Of a DNA stretch of 64,000 bases, positions 61,374 through 64,000 are shown one piece after another. Within the stretch, counting starts at the first letter, position 1; the number at the start of each line of letters is the position of its first letter. The translations under genes and the position numbers were made by a program. The notes below the pieces were generated by a model. That model was given only the letters and a program-made list of their open reading frames with translations. It made no database searches and was not told the origin of the DNA. The stretch lies in the NCBI RefSeq assembly GCF_019393635.1, contig NC_057866.1:496001-560000 (forward strand). The letters are read 5' to 3'. The stretch is from Dromiciops gliroides (taxonomy: Eukaryota; Chordata; Mammalia; Microbiotheria; Microbiotheriidae).

Positions 61374-63439
61374 CCCACCCCCTAGGGCTTTCCCTCTAAT
61401 CCATCCCCATTATCCTTGTATAGATCTCATTGGTCCATCGCCTGAATGTTTCTCCCACCTTAGACTGTAGACTCCTTGAAATCAGGGACTATCTTGGGCA
61501 TTTCTTTGCATCCCCAAGGCTTTGCACAGTACCTGGAGCTGAGGCTAGAGAGAAGGGGGTGGGCCAGTGGCCTGGAATGTCTGGGGCAGGGCCCTTGGGC
61601 TTGGGGGAAGGAAGGAAAGAAACAGCCTGCTGGTGGATCACAGGGACCCCGCAGACCGCCCCCAGCAGGGGCCCCTGGACGTGGGGTTGGCACTGGCCTG
61701 CTCTGCCTGGCTCTGGGCGTGTTCCCCAGGGGATCTGGGCATCAGCCCATTAGGGCCACTTTCCCTGAAGGTGCCTGGAGGCCAGAGGAGGGCAAGGCCC
61801 AAACACTCAGAGCCTCCAAAGACCGGGAAGGGTCCGTGTCCCCTTGCCGTCTGTCATCCTGCTCAGCCCATGTCCTCCATTGCCTTCCAGATCCTTCCAA
61901 ATTCATGAGCAGCAGCATGTGGCTGGCCGGGCCCAGCTACCACCTGATTCCTTCTGCCCTCAAACATCCATCCCCTCCCCCCGCTGCCCAGCCCCAGCGG
62001 GCGCTCGAGGTCGGAGCTCAGGGGCAGGCGCTTGAGCCTCAACCTTACTGTCAGCCCATTGGCCAATTCGGAGGCAGGGGCCCACCTAGGGGAGAGGCTT
62101 GCCATGCTGACTCCCTTCAGGTGTCTCACTGCCCTGAGAAGCCCAGGATCCCAGAGCCAGCCAGAGCATCGAGGAGTCAGGCCAGCCATGGGATCTGGAC
62201 CCACCGAGCCCAAGTAAAGAACACTTCCAAATGCTTGTTCTTCCCACCCCCCAGGAGGAAGGAGGACCCTGACTGTCTCTCCTCTCCCTTTCTTGTGACC
62301 TTTGTCTCTCTCTGTCCATCTCATGTCTCTGTGTCTCTTCTATCTCTGTCTGCCTCTTTTCTTTCTCCTCTCTGTCTCTGTCTCCCTGTCTCTGTTTCTC
62401 TCCATGTCTGCTTCTTTCTCTCCTTCCTGTATCTGTCTCTATCTTTGTCTGTCTCTGTGTCTCTCCCCTCTCTGCTTCTGTCTCCCTCCTCTCTTTCTGG
62501 CTATCTCTCCTTTGTCTGTCCGTCTGTCTCTCTTCTCTGTCTCTCTTGACTCTCTCTCCCTGTGTCTCTCCCCTCTCTACCTGTCTCTCTCCCTCCTCTT
62601 TCTGTCCCTGTCTCTCCAGTCTCTTTGTCTCTGTTTCTCCCCCCCTCTGTCTCTGTCTCTTCCCTGTCCCTGTCTTTCTCTCTCTCCCCTCTCTCTCTCT
62701 GTCTCTCTCCCTGTCTCTGTCTCTGTCTCTCCTTCCTGTGTCTCCTTCCTCCTTCCCTCCCAGCCCCATCCTCTCCTGGTAGGAGGGGGACGGGGAGCCC
62801 AGTGCCCTGGGAATGAGTGGGAAAGCCCTGCCCCTACTGCACTATCTACCCTGTTGCTCCAGGCATTAATCCAGCCCTTGAAGAGGAGACAAGGGCGGGT
62901 GGGGCTGGAGAAGGGAAGCCCCAGCCCCTTGCAGGACTCCTGGGCAGGCAGGAGGGGACAGGACAGGTCTTCAGCTGCTTCTCTCCTCCTCAGGCACAAC
63001 CCCAGAAGCCTCAGAGCCTCCGTCCAATCTCCAGTGTCTGTTGGCTCCTACACACCCTCCCCACTGGATCCCGGCTTCTCCCTCCTCAGACATCAGGCAG
63101 AGAAAAGTGCGTCCAAAGGACCGGCCTGTAGGCAGCCTGTTACCTGCTCTCCAGCCAAGGCCCCAGAGAAGATGCTCCTGGCAGCCCCCGCTCGGCCGCT
63201 CCCCAGCAGCACCAACACCCTACACAGGCTGCCCAGCAGGCCCAGCCTGGGACCCACCGCTACCCCACCCCCAACACCCCCAGCACATCCCCAGAGGAAC
63301 TCCAAGTCTTAACATGGTGGTGGCAGCTGGGTCCTGGGAGCTGCTTAGGCGGGCAGACTTGGCCCCCAAGGCCCCTGGTGCCAGATCCAAGACCTGCAGC
63401 CGACCCCAAGGGGGCAGAGCCCAGAGAAGGCCCCCTTAA
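18674..63439 (+). CDS. LRRC56: LRRC56, leucine-rich repeat-containing protein 56 (11 coding exons, spliced)
   Basis: Joined exons: 18674-18838, 20682-20769, 22993-23053, 31514-31610, 37318-37515, 53931-54102, 54677-54886, 54971-55035, 55894-56054, 56274-56383, 62994-63439. All introns are GT-AG, all phases agree, and the total is 1773 nt (590 residues plus TAA). Five LRRs lie at about residues 91-104, 114-130, 136-152, 158-174 and 183-195, with SDS22-like spacing and LxxLxLxxN cores. An LRR-cap follows at 207-225 (YNYRAEV...LIPHLQFLDD). A conserved block with VLCGNPIKGLRERR is at 335-348, then a Pro/Ser-rich tail. There is no signal peptide or membrane segment, so a cytosolic or ciliary protein is expected. 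Known for the family: human LRRC56 (about 540 residues) and algal ODA8 support outer dynein arm assembly or transport, and loss causes ciliary disease. Inference: this is the marsupial orthologue, somewhat longer at the C-terminus. Exons 1-9 are secure; the last junction is tentative. Confidence 0.93.
19430..19845 (+). mobile_element. L2 LINE 3' end in LRRC56 intron 1
   Basis: Diverged L2 features in order: CTCGCCATCGCCTTCAGAAT, CTTGAGGGCAG, then GCCTGGCACATGGTATATAT. The rest of intron 1 (18839-19429, 19846-20681) shows nothing I can assign. Confidence 0.6.
20682..20769 (+). CDS. LRRC56: LRRC56 coding exon 2
   Basis: The acceptor is TTTTTGCAG and the donor is GTAAGA. The exon codes for residues 56-84 plus one base of codon 85, including the conserved LEMCVDTREN segment just ahead of the repeats. 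A second AG three bases downstream (NAGNAG type, GCAGCAG) could drop one glutamine in some transcripts. Confidence 0.95.
20811..20845 (+). repeat. (CA)n microsatellite
   Basis: CACACA units broken by CAGACACA. Confidence 0.85.
21060..21350 (-). mobile_element. L2-like fragment in intron 2
   Basis: Contains AAGCACTTACTCTGGGCAAG, ACTGTGCTAAGTGCTGG and a purine-rich end similar to 58395-58680. Old and diverged. Confidence 0.5.
21404..21811 (+). repeat. 408-nt homopyrimidine tract (CCTCCT/CTTCC)n
   Basis: All C/T on the plus strand except one G at 21615. It contains a higher-order unit near 60 bp (CTCCTCCTTCCCCTTTCCCC blocks repeat). Apparent long Pro/Ser ORFs are repeat artefacts. Lies in LRRC56 intron 2. 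Confidence 0.97.
21885..22080 (+). mobile_element. L2/MIR-type 3' end
   Basis: Ends ATAGTAGGTGCATAATAAAT followed by GCTTGTTGACTGA, the standard tail, with GAAGGCAAGGACTG upstream. Confidence 0.7.
22228..22437 (-). mobile_element. SINE with RTE-type tail, antisense
   Basis: Left part TTCAGTTGTGTCCGACTCTG is the RTE-derived tail in antisense; right part AGGGTCACATAAGTAGG through AGCACTCTCTGCACTG is a diverged tRNA-derived head. Compare 39722-39943. Confidence 0.75.
22993..23053 (+). CDS. LRRC56: LRRC56 coding exon 3 (first LRR)
   Basis: A 61-nt exon between a GACCGCACAG acceptor and a GTAAGC donor. It codes for the end of codon 85 through the first two bases of codon 105 (HLPNLIQLKLNSSRLASI), the first leucine-rich repeat. 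Its length is not a multiple of three, so skipping would shift the frame. It lies between a long pyrimidine tract (21404-21811) and a long purine tract (24277-25030). Confidence 0.95.
23738..23995 (+). mobile_element. Older CORE-SINE (MIR-like), nearly complete
   Basis: Sense head (GATCCGAGTTCAAATCCAGC), core (GTAAAGTGGGGGTGACAG) and tail (CACAGTAGGCACTATG) occur in order. Lies in intron 3 downstream of exon 3. Confidence 0.82.
24277..25030 (+). repeat. 754-nt homopurine tract (GAG/GAA)n
   Basis: Only four pyrimidines by my reading (24639, 24757, 24810, 24988). Units are GAGGAG, GAAGAG and GGGGAG. Glu- and Arg-rich ORFs on plus and Ser/Leu-rich ORFs on minus are artefacts. In LRRC56 intron 3, about 1.2 kb after exon 3. 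Confidence 0.98.
25323..25485 (-). mobile_element. tRNA-derived SINE
   Basis: Antisense copy with target duplication ATACACTTATCTT at 25310-25322 and 25486-25498. Confidence 0.96.
25500..26925. other. LRRC56: Unassigned intron 3 sequence
   Basis: No exon, ORF with coding character or clear repeat seen. Confidence 0.5.
26930..27160 (+). mobile_element. MIR-like fragments
   Basis: Two adjacent CORE-SINE middle segments: CAGACACTTACTACCTGGGT with AAATGGGG, and CTCAGTTTCCTCATCTATAA with GGGGTTGGACTAG. Confidence 0.65.
27206..27635 (-). mobile_element. 5'-truncated L1 3' end
   Basis: 430 bp antisense L1 3' UTR flanked by ATCAGGATCTTT at 27194-27205 and 27636-27647. Confidence 0.93.
27870..28040 (+). 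mobile_element. Diverged tRNA-derived/MIR-like SINE
   Basis: GGCAGCTAGGTGAGGC head, then CTTCCTAGCTGCTGGACCCT and TCCTCATTTGTAAAGTGGGG. Much more diverged than the abundant family. Confidence 0.7.
28317..28470 (+). mobile_element. tRNA-derived SINE, first of a tandem pair
   Basis: Sense copy ending TTGCCTCACTAAAAAAAA then GAGAGA. Flanks GAGAGAAGGAGGG (before) and GAGAGAAGGAGGG (after) are near identical. Confidence 0.94.
28490..28617 (+). mobile_element. tRNA-derived SINE, second of a tandem pair
   Basis: Sense copy (GCAGCTAGGTGATGCAGTGG to AATTGCCCTGC) directly after a repeat of the same GAGAGAAGGAGG flank. Its tail has become (GA)n instead of poly(A). Confidence 0.94.
28618..28682 (+). 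repeat. (GA)n microsatellite at a SINE tail
   Basis: About 31 uninterrupted GA units, then AGGAGAAAGG. Likely highly polymorphic. Confidence 0.97.
28780..28918 (-). mobile_element. tRNA-derived SINE
   Basis: Antisense copy; CAAATACTGCTGTTC and CTCAATACTGCAGTAG flanks share TCAATACTGC-like sequence, the probable target duplication. Confidence 0.93.
28921..29439. other. LRRC56: Unassigned intron 3 sequence
   Basis: Nothing recognised. Confidence 0.5.
29440..30430 (-). mobile_element. L2 (CR1-clade) LINE, antisense
   Basis: Antisense L2 blocks occur in order: CTTTGGTCTCTGAGG, TTGAGTTTAAGACGTCTATG, TGATGAGGTCAGGAGCC, TTTCAAGGATGGGGGAGACA and GGGGGCAATCTGTTGGAGGA. A second copy of this region lies at 58830-60200. 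Confidence 0.7.
30431..31277. other. LRRC56: Unassigned intron 3 sequence
   Basis: No exon or clear repeat recognised between the L2 copy and the MIR-like fragment. Confidence 0.5.
31280..31425 (+). mobile_element. MIR-like CORE-SINE
   Basis: GGTGGCACCATGGACAGAGA head, CAGGAAGACCTGAGTTCCAA, then CTGTTTCCTCAGCTGGAAAG. Ends about 90 bp before LRRC56 exon 4. Confidence 0.75.
31514..31610 (+). CDS. LRRC56: LRRC56 coding exon 4 (second LRR)
   Basis: The exon is isolated inside 14 kb of otherwise repeat-rich intron. It reads R105 (completed) then DLGTSLSRLQILWMVRCG through LK137 and ends at a GTAGGC donor in phase 0. The DLGTSL and CGLADLDGI strings are characteristic of LRRC56. The acceptor (CTCTTGCAAG) has a weak pyrimidine tract. 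Confidence 0.95.
31926..32080 (+). mobile_element. tRNA-derived SINE in intron 4
   Basis: Sense copy with a poly(A)/AAAGAAAA tail. The flanks AAGAGGCAGAACAA and AAGAGTCAGGACAA are the diverged target duplication. Confidence 0.94.
32489..32778 (+). repeat. G-rich minisatellite, seven units
   Basis: Each unit has a run of 7-12 G followed by CTTCTCCACTCCCACCCCTG. The first four units are about 35-37 bp; the last three are about 53 bp because of an extra AGAGGGCACTTC insert. Length heterogeneity is visible within the array. Lies 0.9 kb after exon 4. Confidence 0.96.
32780..34520. other. LRRC56: Intron 4 sequence, one MIR-like fragment, otherwise unassigned
   Basis: 33360-33480 resembles an old tRNA-derived SINE head (CACAGCACGGTGGATAGAAA). 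No exons or coding ORFs recognised. Confidence 0.45.
34536..34819 (-). mobile_element. Two adjacent antisense SINEs within one target duplication
   Basis: Copy A (34536-34697) ends CTAGCTGCCCC; copy B (34711-34818) is head-truncated. The outer flanks CATTGTTCTACTCTT at 34521-34535 and 34820-34834 match exactly. Confidence 0.93.
35238..35383 (-). mobile_element. tRNA-derived SINE
   Basis: Target duplication CCTCACTCAGTCTTA at 35223-35237 and 35384-35398. Confidence 0.96.
35400..36985. other. LRRC56: Unassigned intron 4 sequence
   Basis: No exon or clear repeat seen. Several ORFs of 70-200 codons lack any recognised homology or splice context. Confidence 0.45.
36989..37330 (+). repeat. LRRC56: Threefold tandem repeat containing the exon 5 acceptor
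   Basis: Units of about 125-130 bp share CCACCAGGGGCAGCATCCAG, GGCTCATG and a CCTTTGTCTCCCCAGGAG splice-acceptor-like end. The ends fall at about 37064, 37188 and 37317; only the last adjoins the LRR-coding exon. Confidence 0.88.
37318..37515 (+). CDS. LRRC56: LRRC56 coding exon 5 (LRR 3-5)
   Basis: A strong acceptor (TTTGTCTCCCCAG) and a GTGAGG donor bound 66 codons, residues 138-203. It carries three repeats, starting ELYMSYNNISDL, LEVLDLEGNNIENL and LSTLTLEGNLICL. The acceptor region is the last copy of a tandem repeat that places two similar 3' splice sites upstream at about 37064 and 37188. Confidence 0.97.
37516..38490. other. LRRC56: Unassigned intron 5 sequence
   Basis: Nothing recognised. 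Confidence 0.45.
38493..38638 (-). mobile_element. tRNA-derived SINE
   Basis: Antisense copy; flanks CACCAATTACTT and CACCAATGACTT. Confidence 0.95.
38651..39280. other. LRRC56: Unassigned intron 5 sequence
   Basis: A MIR-like core may be present near 38985-39090 (TGAAATCTGAGGCTCTGAGA), otherwise nothing recognised. Confidence 0.4.
39282..39440 (-). mobile_element. tRNA-derived SINE
   Basis: Antisense copy with a T-rich tail, close to consensus. Confidence 0.95.
39722..39943 (-). mobile_element. SINE with RTE-type tail, antisense
   Basis: GTTGCTGTTGTTGTTGAGTC, TGTGACCCCATTTGGGGGTT and CAGATGAGGAAATGGAGGCA precede an antisense tRNA-derived head. Confidence 0.85.
40149..40575 (+). mobile_element. 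Solo LTR of an endogenous retrovirus (gammaretrovirus-like layout)
   Basis: 427 bp starting TGTTAAAG and ending CCTGTGACA. It contains a TATA element (TTCTATAAAAAC at about 40366), an AATAAAGACC poly(A) signal (about 40481) and a U5 with TGTGCCGGAGTTGTCATCC. No internal viral sequence adjoins. The same family recurs inverted at 45316-46090. Confidence 0.82.
40813..40985 (+). mobile_element. tRNA-derived SINE, sense arm of an inverted pair
   Basis: Sense copy with a long AAAGAAAAGAAAG tail. Flanks ATATTTATTTGTTT occur before and after. Confidence 0.95.
41000..41137 (-). mobile_element. tRNA-derived SINE, antisense arm of an inverted pair
   Basis: Starts 15 bp after the preceding sense SINE; the two form an inverted repeat with arms of about 135 bp. 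Confidence 0.95.
41241..41423 (+). mobile_element. tRNA-derived SINE
   Basis: Sense copy preceded by a 13-G run, CAAACAAACAAAC-type tail, flanks CTACATCAGTG and CTACATCACTG. Confidence 0.93.
41680..41895 (+). mobile_element. L2 3' end
   Basis: CAGTGACTCCCTGTTCTCCC, TTTGGCCTTCAAGCTCCTTT and ACCTTTCCAGTCACCCTTAT are diverged L2 3' blocks. Confidence 0.65.
41930..42910 (-). mobile_element. Possible old L1/HAL1-type ORF1 remnant, antisense
   Basis: The minus-strand reading at 42646-42900 gives MRILKAEFMAS then SHQRNKRKVDWECKNTEEED, which has the charged coiled-coil style of LINE ORF1 proteins. No diagnostic RNA-binding motif survives, so the family is uncertain. Confidence 0.4.
43130..44480 (-). 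mobile_element. L2-derived sequence, antisense, interrupted by a SINE
   Basis: Antisense L2 blocks such as AAGTGACATGATCAGACTCT, AATCACTTTGGCTACTAAGT and GTGGTGGCCATGTGTTGGAG flank the SINE at 44069-44212. 43690-43800 is a sense L2/MIR tail (CCCAGTAGGTGCTTAATAAA). Confidence 0.6.
44069..44212 (+). mobile_element. tRNA-derived SINE in L2
   Basis: Target duplication AAAAGTCTTTTGCA at 44055-44068 and AAAAGTCTATTGCA at 44213-44226. Confidence 0.96.
44883..45027 (+). mobile_element. tRNA-derived SINE
   Basis: Sense copy with a short internal deletion (GGAGGATGTGTTCAAATCC lacks CCTGAG). Flanks ATGATTCC and ATTATTCC. Confidence 0.93.
45030..45160 (+). repeat. Pyrimidine-rich (CCTT)n-type repeat
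   Basis: CTTCCTTCCTTCC and TTTCTTTCTTC runs. Confidence 0.85.
45316..46090 (-). mobile_element. ERV LTR, minus strand, interrupted by an L1
   Basis: Reads in antisense as the 40149-40575 LTR: TGTCACAGG, GGTCCTTAAGGTATTCCTC, GAATGACATCCTC, TTTATTTGGGGGCTAGAGAA, then beyond the L1 CTTTTATAAATGG, GGGGTAACCACCTGACTATG and TGGTCCTGACTTGGGAAG. More diverged than the plus-strand copy. The right boundary is approximate. Confidence 0.78.
45451..45735 (+). mobile_element. L1 3' end inserted in the LTR
   Basis: 285 bp of sense L1 3' UTR ending GGAAAATAATAAAACAC. Flanked by GAGAAAGGAACC (45439-45450) and GAGAAAGGAATC (45736-45747). Confidence 0.92.
46091..46965. other. LRRC56: Unassigned intron 5 sequence
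   Basis: Nothing recognised. Confidence 0.45.
46968..47128 (+). mobile_element. tRNA-derived SINE
   Basis: Sense copy with an AACAAAAACAAAAAC tail; flanks CCAATCAGG and CCAACCAGG. Confidence 0.94.
47192..47270 (-). mobile_element. 5'-truncated tRNA-derived SINE
   Basis: Only the 3' 79 bp remain. An exact target duplication TAACTTTTAGCACTT at 47177-47191 and 47271-47285 shows it inserted in truncated form. Confidence 0.95.
47290..48355. other. LRRC56: Unassigned intron 5 sequence
   Basis: A MIR-like core lies near 48015-48125 (CATTTTACAGACGAAGAAAC); otherwise nothing recognised. Confidence 0.45.
48360..50440 (-). mobile_element. Older L1, minus strand, split by a nested insertion
   Basis: Antisense ORF2 C-terminal and 3' sequence at 48370-48890 (AGCCATTCCCCAGTAGGTGG) resumes at 50040-50440 (GTCATCTTTGCCAATCTGAT, TTAATTTGCATTTCTCTGAT). 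The gap holds an L2/MIR-type element that itself holds a younger L1. Confidence 0.8.
49141..49960 (-). mobile_element. Younger 5'-truncated L1
   Basis: Begins with the antisense 3' end TTTTTTTAATAGCATTTTAT and runs to about 49960. It splits an L2/MIR 3' end whose halves are AGAATGTATACTCCTTTACA (about 49110) and CACACAGTAGGTGCTTAATG (about 50005). Confidence 0.88.
50469..50643 (-). mobile_element. tRNA-derived SINE
   Basis: Target duplication CAAGTGTGTTTCTTTT at 50453-50468 and 50644-50659. Confidence 0.96.
50829..51022 (+). mobile_element. tRNA-derived SINE
   Basis: Sense copy (GCTAGGTGGCATAGTGG) with an AAAAACAAAAACAAAAAGAA tail. Confidence 0.92.
51217..52558 (+). mobile_element. Composite L1-derived insertion carrying an antisense SINE piece
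   Basis: Bounded by exact 16-bp duplications AAGAATTTGAGTTTGT at 51201-51216 and 52559-52574. The 5' end (51237-51312) is an antisense SINE fragment. 51340-51990 is a GA-rich L1 spacer in two variant repeats. 52040-52558 is an L1 3' end with ATAAAATTCTATTCAAC and poly(A). ORF1 and ORF2 are missing, so it is internally deleted. Confidence 0.85.
52575..53930. other. LRRC56: Unassigned intron 5 sequence before exon 6
   Basis: Nothing recognised beyond the exon 6 acceptor. Confidence 0.45.
53931..54102 (+). CDS. LRRC56: LRRC56 coding exon 6 (LRR-cap)
   Basis: The acceptor CTTGTCCTTCCAG and donor GTAAGT bound residues 204-260 plus one base. The exon opens APDYNYRAEVKKLIPHL, the LRR-cap motif that closes the repeat solenoid, followed by a conserved helix (KDWLIVKESIKEA). 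The preceding intron is 16.4 kb. Confidence 0.96.
54677..54886 (+). CDS. LRRC56: LRRC56 coding exon 7
   Basis: It runs from a CTCTCAATCAG acceptor to a GTATGC donor, completing codon 261 (Asn) and coding through residue 330 plus one base. The sequence is low-complexity Pro/Leu/Ser with a conserved end (LPEALLPEELAPD...SSELTHG) typical of the family. Only the reading frame set by exon 6 joins cleanly to exon 8. Confidence 0.92.
54971..55035 (+). CDS. LRRC56: LRRC56 coding exon 8 (conserved CGNP block)
   Basis: A short 65-nt exon after an 84-nt intron, the smallest in the gene. It completes Gly331 and codes for ASRVLCGNPIKGLRERR and QKLH to residue 352, ending in phase 0 at GTGGGT. The VLCGNPxKGLRERR string is the best conserved feature of the C-terminal half of LRRC56. 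Confidence 0.94.
55036..55893. other. LRRC56: LRRC56 intron 8
   Basis: 858 bp, GC-rich, with a short (CA)n near 55236. It lacks the young SINEs that fill the other long introns. Confidence 0.7.
55894..56054 (+). CDS. LRRC56: LRRC56 coding exon 9
   Basis: It follows a long pyrimidine tract (CTTTCCCCCCAG) and ends at GTGAGT in phase 2. It codes for residues 353-405, acidic in the middle and closing with WADFKAWKEEQQQ. That end resembles the LxAWxE segment I recall in the mammalian orthologues. Confidence 0.85.
56274..56383 (+). CDS. LRRC56: LRRC56 coding exon 10 (tentative)
   Basis: The frame left by exon 9 requires one base before the next codon. The acceptor at 56272-56273 (after TCTTCTCCGGGACCCCCC) gives an open frame from that point, residues 407-442, basic then Pro-rich. 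The chosen donor (AGG|GTAGTG at 56384) is weak, but it is in phase 1, as exon 11 needs. A nearby GTCAAG at 56399 is also phase 1. Without splicing the frame would run to a TGA near 56590, giving an alternative C-terminus. Confidence 0.6.
56384..58390. other. LRRC56: Unassigned start of LRRC56 intron 10
   Basis: GC-rich and free of young SINEs. Several ORFs of 60-250 codons have no recognised homology. An extra LRRC56 exon cannot be excluded. Confidence 0.4.
58390..60200 (-). mobile_element. L2 (CR1-clade) LINE, antisense
   Basis: Antisense 3' region TAAGCACCTACTGTGTAGCA, TCAAGGGGCTCACAGTCCAG, then TGGACACGTGGAGTTTCTGT, TTGGAGATGTCCAGGGTCAA, GAGAGCAGTTTCATGAATAA and AGGCCACTCTAGCTGAGAAA in L2 order. 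Homologous to 29440-30430. Minus-strand ORFs here are decayed L2, not host genes. Confidence 0.7.
60201..61080. other. LRRC56: Unassigned intron 10 sequence
   Basis: Contains a 13-C run near 60845. No exon or repeat recognised. Confidence 0.4.
61085..61540 (+). mobile_element. L2 3' end with an internal (TC)n expansion
   Basis: ATCTGGCCTTCAAAGCCCTT, TGCCCCCTGCCTGGTGCACT and CTTGAAATCAGGGACTATCT are L2 3' blocks. A (TC)n run at 61319-61372 sits between them. Confidence 0.7.
61541..62265. other. LRRC56: Unassigned intron 10 sequence
   Basis: GC-rich with open frames on plus but no recognised homology or convincing exon boundaries in phase 1. Confidence 0.4.
62268..62762 (+). repeat. Pyrimidine-rich (TCTGTC/TCTC)n repeat
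   Basis: About 495 bp of TCTGTCTCTG and CTCTCCCTC units upstream of LRRC56 exon 11. Ser/Leu-rich and, on minus, Arg/Glu-rich ORFs are repeat artefacts. Confidence 0.95.
62994..63439 (+). CDS. LRRC56: LRRC56 last coding exon 11 (tentative frame)
   Basis: A strong pyrimidine-rich acceptor (TTCTCTCCTCCTCAG) opens a 446-nt terminal exon, residues 443-590, ending at TAA 63437-63439. The frame was chosen because exon 10 ends in phase 1 and because the peptide (TPEASEPPSN, later MVVAAGSWELLRRADLAPKA) loosely matches the Pro/Ser-rich tail and VAA...LR...L helix I recall in other LRRC56 proteins. Another frame in this exon is also open to 63312, so the assignment is inference. Confidence 0.65.
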
Positions 63440-63722
63440 CTACCGCCCACAAGAAGATCCTTGAGTCCTGGCAGTGACTCTCTGGAGGCGAGGGGGCGGC
63501 AGGAATGAGAGCCAGCCAGTGCCCAGCTGGGGGCCATCCCCACTGCCCCCCACAAGTCCTGGGATGGGAGAGGCTGGGCCGAGTGGGGACCTCGGCCTGG
63601 TGGGTGTGCGGATGTGTGGGGGCCTGGCGCCTGACCATGGGAGCTTGCTTAGGGACCAGCAGACACTGGGGCGGGGCCTCTATCAATCACTGTCTACTCT
63701 TGCTTGGACAGAAATGTAATGG
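63440..63722 (+). other. LRRC56: Probable LRRC56 3' UTR
   Basis: GC-rich sequence after the LRRC56 stop with no clear ORF or repeat. I find no canonical AATAAA on the plus strand between the stop and 64000, so the polyadenylation site is not placed. Confidence 0.4.
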
Positions 63723-63724
63723 GG

Positions 63725-63730
63725 TTTATT
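63725..63730 (-). promoter_or_regulatory. Minus-strand AATAAA, candidate poly(A) signal of a convergent gene
   Basis: TTTATT on the plus strand reads AATAAA on the minus strand. It lies 290 bp beyond the LRRC56 stop, where the human gene order predicts the 3' end of the convergent LMNTD2 gene. The 270 bp to the window end show no convincing minus-strand ORF and would then be 3' UTR. Confidence 0.35.
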
Positions 63731-64000
63731 TTCAGTTAATACTGGTTAATAGAGAAGTCCAGCAGCCAGTGTCTCACTTCTGCTCCTGGCTCCCTCCCCC
63801 AGCAGCCAGAGGCTAGGAGCTGGCTGGGGGTGCCTTGACCGGGAATTCCTCACAGAGGCACACACGCCGCACCCCCCCCCCCAAATCACAGGCAGCCTCC
63901 CGTCCAAGCCAGCCGGTCACTCAGCTACTTGAGGCATATGTATTGTGGAATATGTCTGTGGCCCCGCCCCGCCCCCCTCACAGAGGCTCCCGCAGCTCTT

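Noticed and set aside
62086-63312. Long ORFs over the TCTGTC repeat, including a plus-strand frame running into exon 11
   Set aside because: The upstream part is simple repeat. The frame used by the 336-codon ORF in exon 11 does not join in phase with exon 10.
1-64000. CRISPR arrays, operons, bacterial regulatory sites or tRNA/rRNA genes
   Set aside because: The DNA is vertebrate genomic. tRNA-like sequences are SINE heads with degenerate structure, and the tandem repeats lack CRISPR spacing.

Overview
The window is mammalian chromosomal DNA, almost certainly from a marsupial. The evidence is the very dense set of roughly 150-bp tRNA-derived SINEs (sense form begins GGCAGCTAGGTGGC and ends in a GACCCTGGGCAAGTCACTTAA block), SINEs with RTE-derived tails, an RTE retrotransposon and L1 copies of marsupial type. 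I cannot name the species from sequence alone.

The only protein-coding gene I can support is LRRC56 on the plus strand. I reconstruct it as 11 coding exons from 18674 to 63439, predicting a 590-residue protein. The exon phases agree across all ten introns and the summed coding length (1773 nt with the stop) is a multiple of three. The product is a five-repeat leucine-rich-repeat protein of the SDS22-like type with an LRR-cap and a long disordered C-terminus. In other animals and algae (ODA8) this family acts in assembly or transport of ciliary outer dynein arms. Exons 1 to 9 are well supported. The exon 10 donor and exon 11 frame are inferred, though they fit well.

Layout: 1-11.3 kb is a stack of nested mobile elements: a minus-strand L1 with promoter monomers, cut by a second L1, a solo LTR and many SINEs. 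11.7-12.2 kb is CpG-rich and is a candidate promoter for LRRC56 and perhaps a divergent neighbour; in human that neighbour is HRAS, but no HRAS coding exon is in this window. 13.0-15.8 kb holds an RTE element with a 5' inversion. 16.2-17.8 kb carries a 146-bp near-perfect direct repeat. 18.7-63.4 kb is LRRC56. Its introns hold SINEs, L1, L2, two opposed LTRs, a minisatellite, a 408-nt pyrimidine tract and a 754-nt purine tract. The last 0.3 kb may be the 3' end of a convergent minus-strand gene (LMNTD2 in the human arrangement).

I see no novel multi-gene system. The observations most worth testing concern how repeats may affect LRRC56 splicing: complementary homopurine and homopyrimidine tracts either side of the frameshifting exon 3, and two decoy copies of the exon 5 acceptor in a tandem repeat. 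The RTE 5' inversion and the nested-insertion histories are also readable directly from the sequence.
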